Assembly (NCBI GenBank): GCA_964494475.1
Contig: CAZBRS010000041.1
Span: 1-55,772 of the forward strand
Source of the DNA: CAZBRS01 sp964494475
GTDB lineage: Bacteria > Myxococcota_A > UBA9042 > CAZBRS01
Length of the DNA stretch: 55,772 nt
Direction of reading: 5' to 3'
In this document: positions 52,517-55,772 of the stretch, in pieces
Layout: every line of letters begins with the position of its first letter
How positions within the stretch are numbered: position 1 is the stretch's first letter
Translations under genes and position numbers: made by a program
The notes under the pieces: generated by a model
Database searches by the model: none
What the model saw: only the letters and a program-made list of their open reading frames with translations
What the model was told of the DNA's origin: nothing

Positions 52517-54464
52517 AGTTCTCGAGCCTCGTATAACAAGCGAAATCCTCGGCGGCGGCCGCTTCGGCGGCCGTCTTTTCGTCCCACGCCTTCTCGAGCT
52601 CGTCGAGCGTGGCCTCGAACAGCGTCATGGCTTCGTTGATGGGCGTGCTGGTCGTGAAGTCGACGCCCGCCTTCTTGAGGGTCTCGATCGGGTAGTCGCT
52701 GTTGCCGGCCTTCAGGAAGGCCAGGTAGCTGTCGACCGCGCCCTTGTCGCCGCGCAGGACCTTCTGGCTGAGGGCGATGGCCGACATCAGGCCCGTGGCG
52801 TACTGGAACACGTAGAAGTTGTAGTAGAAGTGCGGCACGAAGCTCCACTCGACCGCGTCGTGGGCGTCGAAGGTGAAGTCGGGGCCGTAGTACTTCTTGA
52901 CCAGGTCGCCGTACAGCTCGGCGATGCGGTCGGCGGTCAGCGCGCCGCCGCCCTCGACCTCGGCGTGCAGGGCGCGCTCGAACGCGGCGAACATCACCTG
53001 CCGGAAGATCGTGGTGCGAATGCTCTCGAGGCGCTTGTTGAGGAGCGCGAGCTTTTCGTCTTTGCCCTTGGCCTGCTTCAGCAGGTGCGTGAGCAGCATG
53101 CTCTCGTTGAAGGTCGAGGCGATCTCGGCCAGGAAGATGGGCGTGTTCGCGTTGGGGTAGGCCTGGGTGGAGTTGGTCAGGTGGAAGTGCAGGGCGTGGC
53201 CGTACTCGTGGGCCGTGGTGAACACGTCTTCGAGCTGGTCCATGTAGTTGAGGAACACGAAGGGGTGCTCGCCGTACGCCGCGGTGCAGTAGGCGCCGCT
53301 GCGCTTGCCCTGGTTGGGGTAGATGTCGGTCCAGCCCGAGCCGGGGGTCATGCCCTTCACGGCCAGATCGACGTAGTCGCGGCCCAGCGGCTTCAGCGAG
53401 GCCTTGATGAGCAGGACGGCGTCCGGGTACGTGACCGAGCGATCGACCGAGGGCACGAGGGGGTTGTACAGGTCGTAGTAGTGCACCGCGTCGAGCTTCA
53501 GGATCTTCTTCCGCAGGGCCACGTAGCGGTGGAGTGTGCGGGGCAGGGCCGCCTCGATGGTGCCGAGCAGGTTGTCGTAGACCGAGACGGGCACGGCGTT
53601 CACGTCGAGCGAGGCCTCGAGCGCCGAGCCGTAGCCGCGGGCCCGGGCCACGAAGACGTCGGACTTGATGCCCATGTCGAGGGAGGCCGCCAGCGAGCGC
53701 GCGTACTTGTTCATGGTGCCGAAGAACGCGCTCACGGCCTCCTGGCGTACCGAGCGCACCTTCGAGCCGCGGTAGCGGGCGAAGTTCGCCATGGCCAGCT
53801 TCACCTCCTTGCCATCCTCGTCGCTGATGGTGGGGAACTCGAGATCCTGGTGCAGGGCGTTGACCATGGCGTAGGGCCCCGCGCGGAGGTCGCCCGAAAG
53901 CGCCAGCTGCGACTCGAGCTCCGGGGTCATCACGTGGGCCTTGCGCCGCATGAGGTCGTCGAGGTAGTGCCCGTGGACGGCCAGGCCCTCCTCGGCGCGC
54001 CGATGGGCGGCCAGCGTGCCGGCCTCGAGCGCCAGGATCTCGGGCTCGAGGAACGAGCCGGCCTCGGTGAGCCGCGTCCGGAGGGCCTGGGCGCGGTCGG
54101 CGCGCGCCTTGGAGGCGTCGATCGTGCGATCGACCGAGAAGCCCGTGAACGCCCAGTTGTCGAGGCGATCGACCTCCTTCAGGAGGCCCGTGTACGTGTC
54201 GAGCGCGGCGCGGAGCGTGGCGGCGCTGGCGCCGACCTTGCCGCGGAACGCCGCGACCTCGGCGAGGCGCGCCTCGACGGCCGTCCGGGCGGCCTCCCAG
54301 GCCTCGGCGTCGGCGTACCAGACCGACGTGTCCCAGCGGTATTCGGCGGGTACCTGCTCTCGCTTCTGATTCGCGTCGGGCACGTAGGCCTCCTTCGCCG
54401 TGAGCGATCCTGCGGTCACCAGAGCCAAGCTAAGCACCCACACGCGTCGCGGCAACCCTCGCAT
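52515..54464 (-). CDS. pepF: Exported oligoendopeptidase F (M3 family)
   Basis: 649 residues. Zinc metallopeptidase with TTAHEYGHALHFHL (H419, E420, H423), LAEIASTFNESML supplying the third ligand Glu, and C-terminal HFYYNFYVFQYATGLMSA, all typical of PepF/PepB. The length is slightly above the usual 600. Unlike ordinary PepF, it begins with MRGLPRRVWVLSLALVTAGS, a signal peptide, which argues for a periplasmic or secreted enzyme degrading short peptides. I chose ATG 54464 because it starts the signal sequence; ATG 54527 is the alternative. Lies upstream of, and co-directional with, the glycyl radical enzyme gene. Confidence 0.9.
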   Translation of the reverse strand: MRGLPRRVWVLSLALVTAGSLTAKEAYVPDANQKREQVPAEYRWDTSVWYADAEAWEAARTAVEARLAEVAAFRGKVGASAATLRAALDTYTGLLKEVDRLDNWAFTGFSVDRTIDASKARADRAQALRTRLTEAGSFLEPEILALEAGTLAAHRRAEEGLAVHGHYLDDLMRRKAHVMTPELESQLALSGDLRAGPYAMVNALHQDLEFPTISDEDGKEVKLAMANFARYRGSKVRSVRQEAVSAFFGTMNKYARSLAASLDMGIKSDVFVARARGYGSALEASLDVNAVPVSVYDNLLGTIEAALPRTLHRYVALRKKILKLDAVHYYDLYNPLVPSVDRSVTYPDAVLLIKASLKPLGRDYVDLAVKGMTPGSGWTDIYPNQGKRSGAYCTAAYGEHPFVFLNYMDQLEDVFTTAHEYGHALHFHLTNSTQAYPNANTPIFLAEIASTFNESMLLTHLLKQAKGKDEKLALLNKRLESIRTTIFRQVMFAAFERALHAEVEGGGALTADRIAELYGDLVKKYYGPDFTFDAHDAVEWSFVPHFYYNFYVFQYATGLMSAIALSQKVLRGDKGAVDSYLAFLKAGNSDYPIETLKKAGVDFTTSTPINEAMTLFEATLDELEKAWDEKTAAEAAAAEDFACYTRLEN

Positions 54465-54563
54465 GGTGTTCGACCTTTCATCGGGGACGTGCCCACGTTG
54501 CATCCCAGAACCCGCGAGGGCTGTCAAGGGAGCAGTCGAACCGTCGATCCATCGATCCGTCGA

Positions 54564-55538
54564 TCAGGGACGGGTGACGCGCACGCACAGGATTGGAACG
54601 CGGAGCAGGGGCGAGTCGGGGCCCGGCCGCGCGGCGAAGCAGAAGCCATAGGCCTCGAGGTGGGCCACGAGCCACTCGTGCGTGGTGTCGGCCGTCTGGC
54701 CCGCGGGAGGCTCGCAGACGGTGAAGGAGCCCCCGGGGCGCAGCGCACGCAGGATGCTCCCGAACAGCTGGCGCCGGTCCGCGAGGGCGTGCGAGCCCTC
54801 GACGTCCACGAACATCTGGGTCATGAAGGCGTGGTCGAGGGAGCCCTCGGCGACCTGGATGTCGTGCTCCTGTCCCCGCCGCGGCAGGACGTTGTCGAGG
54901 CGCTGCTCGGCAGCCTGGCGGCCGAGGAAGTCGAGCATGCGGTCGTTGATCTCGAGGGCCAGGACGCGACCCGAGGGGCCGACCGCGCGAGCCAACGGGA
55001 ACGTGTAGAAGCCCGGCCCTGCGCCCACGTCGGCCACGACCTGGCCCGGCGTCAGCCCCATGAACGCGATGACCTCGGACTGGATCTCGGGGCGAAGGGC
55101 GTTCGTGCACCGGAACAGGACGATCGCGAAGGCGTCGTCGGAGTTCCAGTCGGAGTCGGCCTCGACGCCGAACCAGAGCACGTCGAGCAGCCGCGCGGCG
55201 AGGGCGTTGTGGTTCGCCGTGAGCTCACGGAGCGCGGCCGCGCGCAGGGACCGGCCGAAGACCTCGGGGCGCTGGCCCTCGGGCGTGCTCAGGTAGGCGA
55301 TCAGCGTGGACAGGAACTGGTCCTCGGGCCGGGCGTCGACCGATGATCGTCGGTCGCCGGCCGGTGAGCCAGCGTCGAGCAGCGCCGCTGCCCTCGCCAG
55401 GTCGGCGCGGTCGCCCGTCTCGAGATGGCGCTTCAGGCTGACAGCTGCCGGTCGATCGACGTCGCGGCGCTCGGAGGCTGCCCGTCGGCAGGCGCAGGCC
55501 GCCTGGACCAGCAGCAGCGCCGCGAGCACCCAGAGCAC
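54564..55538 (-). CDS. Membrane- or lipid-anchored class I SAM-dependent methyltransferase
   Basis: About 325 residues. N-terminal hydrophobic segment VLWVLAALLLVQAACACRR with a possible lipobox (VQAAC) is followed by a region of about 120 residues, then a methyltransferase core: VVADVGAGPGFYTFPLARAV (motif I), RVLALEINDRMLDFL (acidic SAM-ribose residue) and ILRALRPGGSFTVCEPPAG. An extracytoplasmic location would be odd for a SAM-dependent enzyme. The start is uncertain: GTG 55538 is used here, ATT 55556 sits at better distance from AGGGGG, and ATG 55616 lies inside the -35 element. Methyl acceptor unknown. Confidence 0.7.
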   Translation of the reverse strand: MLWVLAALLLVQAACACRRAASERRDVDRPAAVSLKRHLETGDRADLARAAALLDAGSPAGDRRSSVDARPEDQFLSTLIAYLSTPEGQRPEVFGRSLRAAALRELTANHNALAARLLDVLWFGVEADSDWNSDDAFAIVLFRCTNALRPEIQSEVIAFMGLTPGQVVADVGAGPGFYTFPLARAVGPSGRVLALEINDRMLDFLGRQAAEQRLDNVLPRRGQEHDIQVAEGSLDHAFMTQMFVDVEGSHALADRRQLFGSILRALRPGGSFTVCEPPAGQTADTTHEWLVAHLEAYGFCFAARPGPDSPLLRVPILCVRVTRP

Positions 55539-55587
55539 CGTGGCTCGATTGCGAATGGCGAACCCCCTGCGGATCGGGCTTCGATGG

Positions 55588-55616
55588 AGTCTACCGCGAA
55601 CCTGCGTTGCATCCAA
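55588..55616 (-). promoter_or_regulatory. Sigma-70-like promoter of the methyltransferase gene
   Basis: On the minus strand TTGGAT (55611-55616) and TAGACT (55588-55593) are separated by 17 bp. This excludes ATG 55616 as the start codon. Confidence 0.5.
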
Positions 55617-55652
55617 GCGCGCGCGCGGGCTAACGACTTTCGGCCTGCCACC

Positions 55653-55681
55653 TTGACTGGTTAGCCCAATCCGGCTAGTGT
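55653..55681 (+). promoter_or_regulatory. Sigma-70-like promoter of the gene at the right edge
   Basis: TTGACT (55653-55658) and TAGTGT (55676-55681), spacer 17 bp, followed by GAGG before the ATG at 55714. It is divergent from the methyltransferase promoter. Confidence 0.45.
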
Positions 55682-55713
55682 TCGCGCCGGTTCGATTGTC
55701 GAGGTCCTCGGCG

Positions 55714-55772
55714 ATGCGTCGATTCGCGCGATTTCCGCTGCGAGGGGTCGTCCTCGTGGTCGCGGGCCTGTT
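55714..55772 (+). CDS. Start of an exported protein (partial, cut by window end)
   Basis: Nineteen codons and a partial one: MRRFARFPLRGVVLVVAGL, a basic n-region followed by a hydrophobic stretch, so a signal peptide or first membrane helix. A promoter precedes it, and GAGGTC serves as ribosome-binding site. Nothing more can be said from this window. Confidence 0.5.
   Translation, partial: MRRFARFPLRGVVLVVAGL

Noticed and set aside
49751..52639. Plus-strand frames of 962 and 1162 codons opposite the glycyl radical enzyme and PepF
   Set aside because: Shadows; the minus strand carries all catalytic motifs of both enzymes.

Overview
The window is very GC-rich (about 70 %), with strong G/C bias at third codon positions, many GTG starts and frequent 4-base ATGA/GTGA gene overlaps. 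Several exported proteins end in a Cys-containing, Gly-rich tripartite tail like MYXO-CTERM. There are also many Cys-rich lipoproteins with Asp/Thr/Glu-rich linkers, MopE-like CDGxDNDCDG motifs, Kazal-type modules and sigma-54-type promoters. Together these suggest a Myxococcota/deltaproteobacterial-type genome, probably a metagenome or short-read assembly. A 100-N gap flanked on both sides by the same 55 bp looks like an assembler joint. Taxonomy is inferred from style only; there are no rRNA or tRNA genes here.

Left part (1-5.3 kb): a defence/repair and toxin-antitoxin patch. It holds a HIT + PLD + SF2 helicase + S24-peptidase fusion protein, a RelE-like remnant divergent from an XRE regulator with a dyad operator, and an MNT nucleotidyltransferase whose HEPN partner is reduced to about 21 codons. 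From 5.3 to 10.0 kb (minus strand) come an NAD kinase, a DUF4091 MYXO-CTERM protein, and a Cys-rich lipoprotein that is interrupted by the assembly gap and preceded by a sigma-54 site.

10.2-21.5 kb is a tightly overlapping minus-strand operon: a TPR/zincin-like protein, two tandem paralogous polytopic GT-C-like membrane proteins, a NodU/CmcH-type carbamoyltransferase (with its own sigma-70 promoter), a B12-type radical SAM protein, a DegT aminotransferase and a protoporphyrinogen-oxidase/UGM-like flavoprotein. It looks like a cell-envelope glycan or lipid modification pathway. Divergent from it (21.6-26.1 kb) are a glucosamine-6-phosphate deaminase, a beta-propeller lipoprotein, a small secreted protein and two consecutive matrixin metalloproteases with C-terminal anchors.

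26-37 kb mixes a monoacylglycerol-lipase-like hydrolase, two paralogous lipoproteins, a Kazal-module lipoprotein and a run of mobile-type defence genes: AbiEi/AbiEii, an AAA/DUF4143 ATPase, VapBC, DUF2283 and HigBA. Most of these have clear promoters and palindromic operators. An orphan sensor histidine kinase and a secreted protein follow.

40.3-43.8 kb is a compact three-gene cluster behind a sigma-54 promoter: a nucleotidyltransferase fused to a 2-deoxy-scyllo-inosose-synthase-like sugar-phosphate cyclase, an SDR and a PfkB kinase. It is a candidate route to an activated cyclitol. 43.8-55.8 kb carries a 1370-residue MopE/LamG/DUF2341 surface lipoprotein, a Gfo/Idh/MocA oxidoreductase, a single-chain fusion of a glycyl-radical-enzyme activase with its glycyl radical enzyme, an exported oligoendopeptidase F, a membrane-tethered methyltransferase and the start of another exported protein. 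The most unusual items are the activase-glycyl-radical-enzyme fusion, the nucleotidyltransferase-cyclase cluster and the HIT-PLD-helicase-S24 protein.
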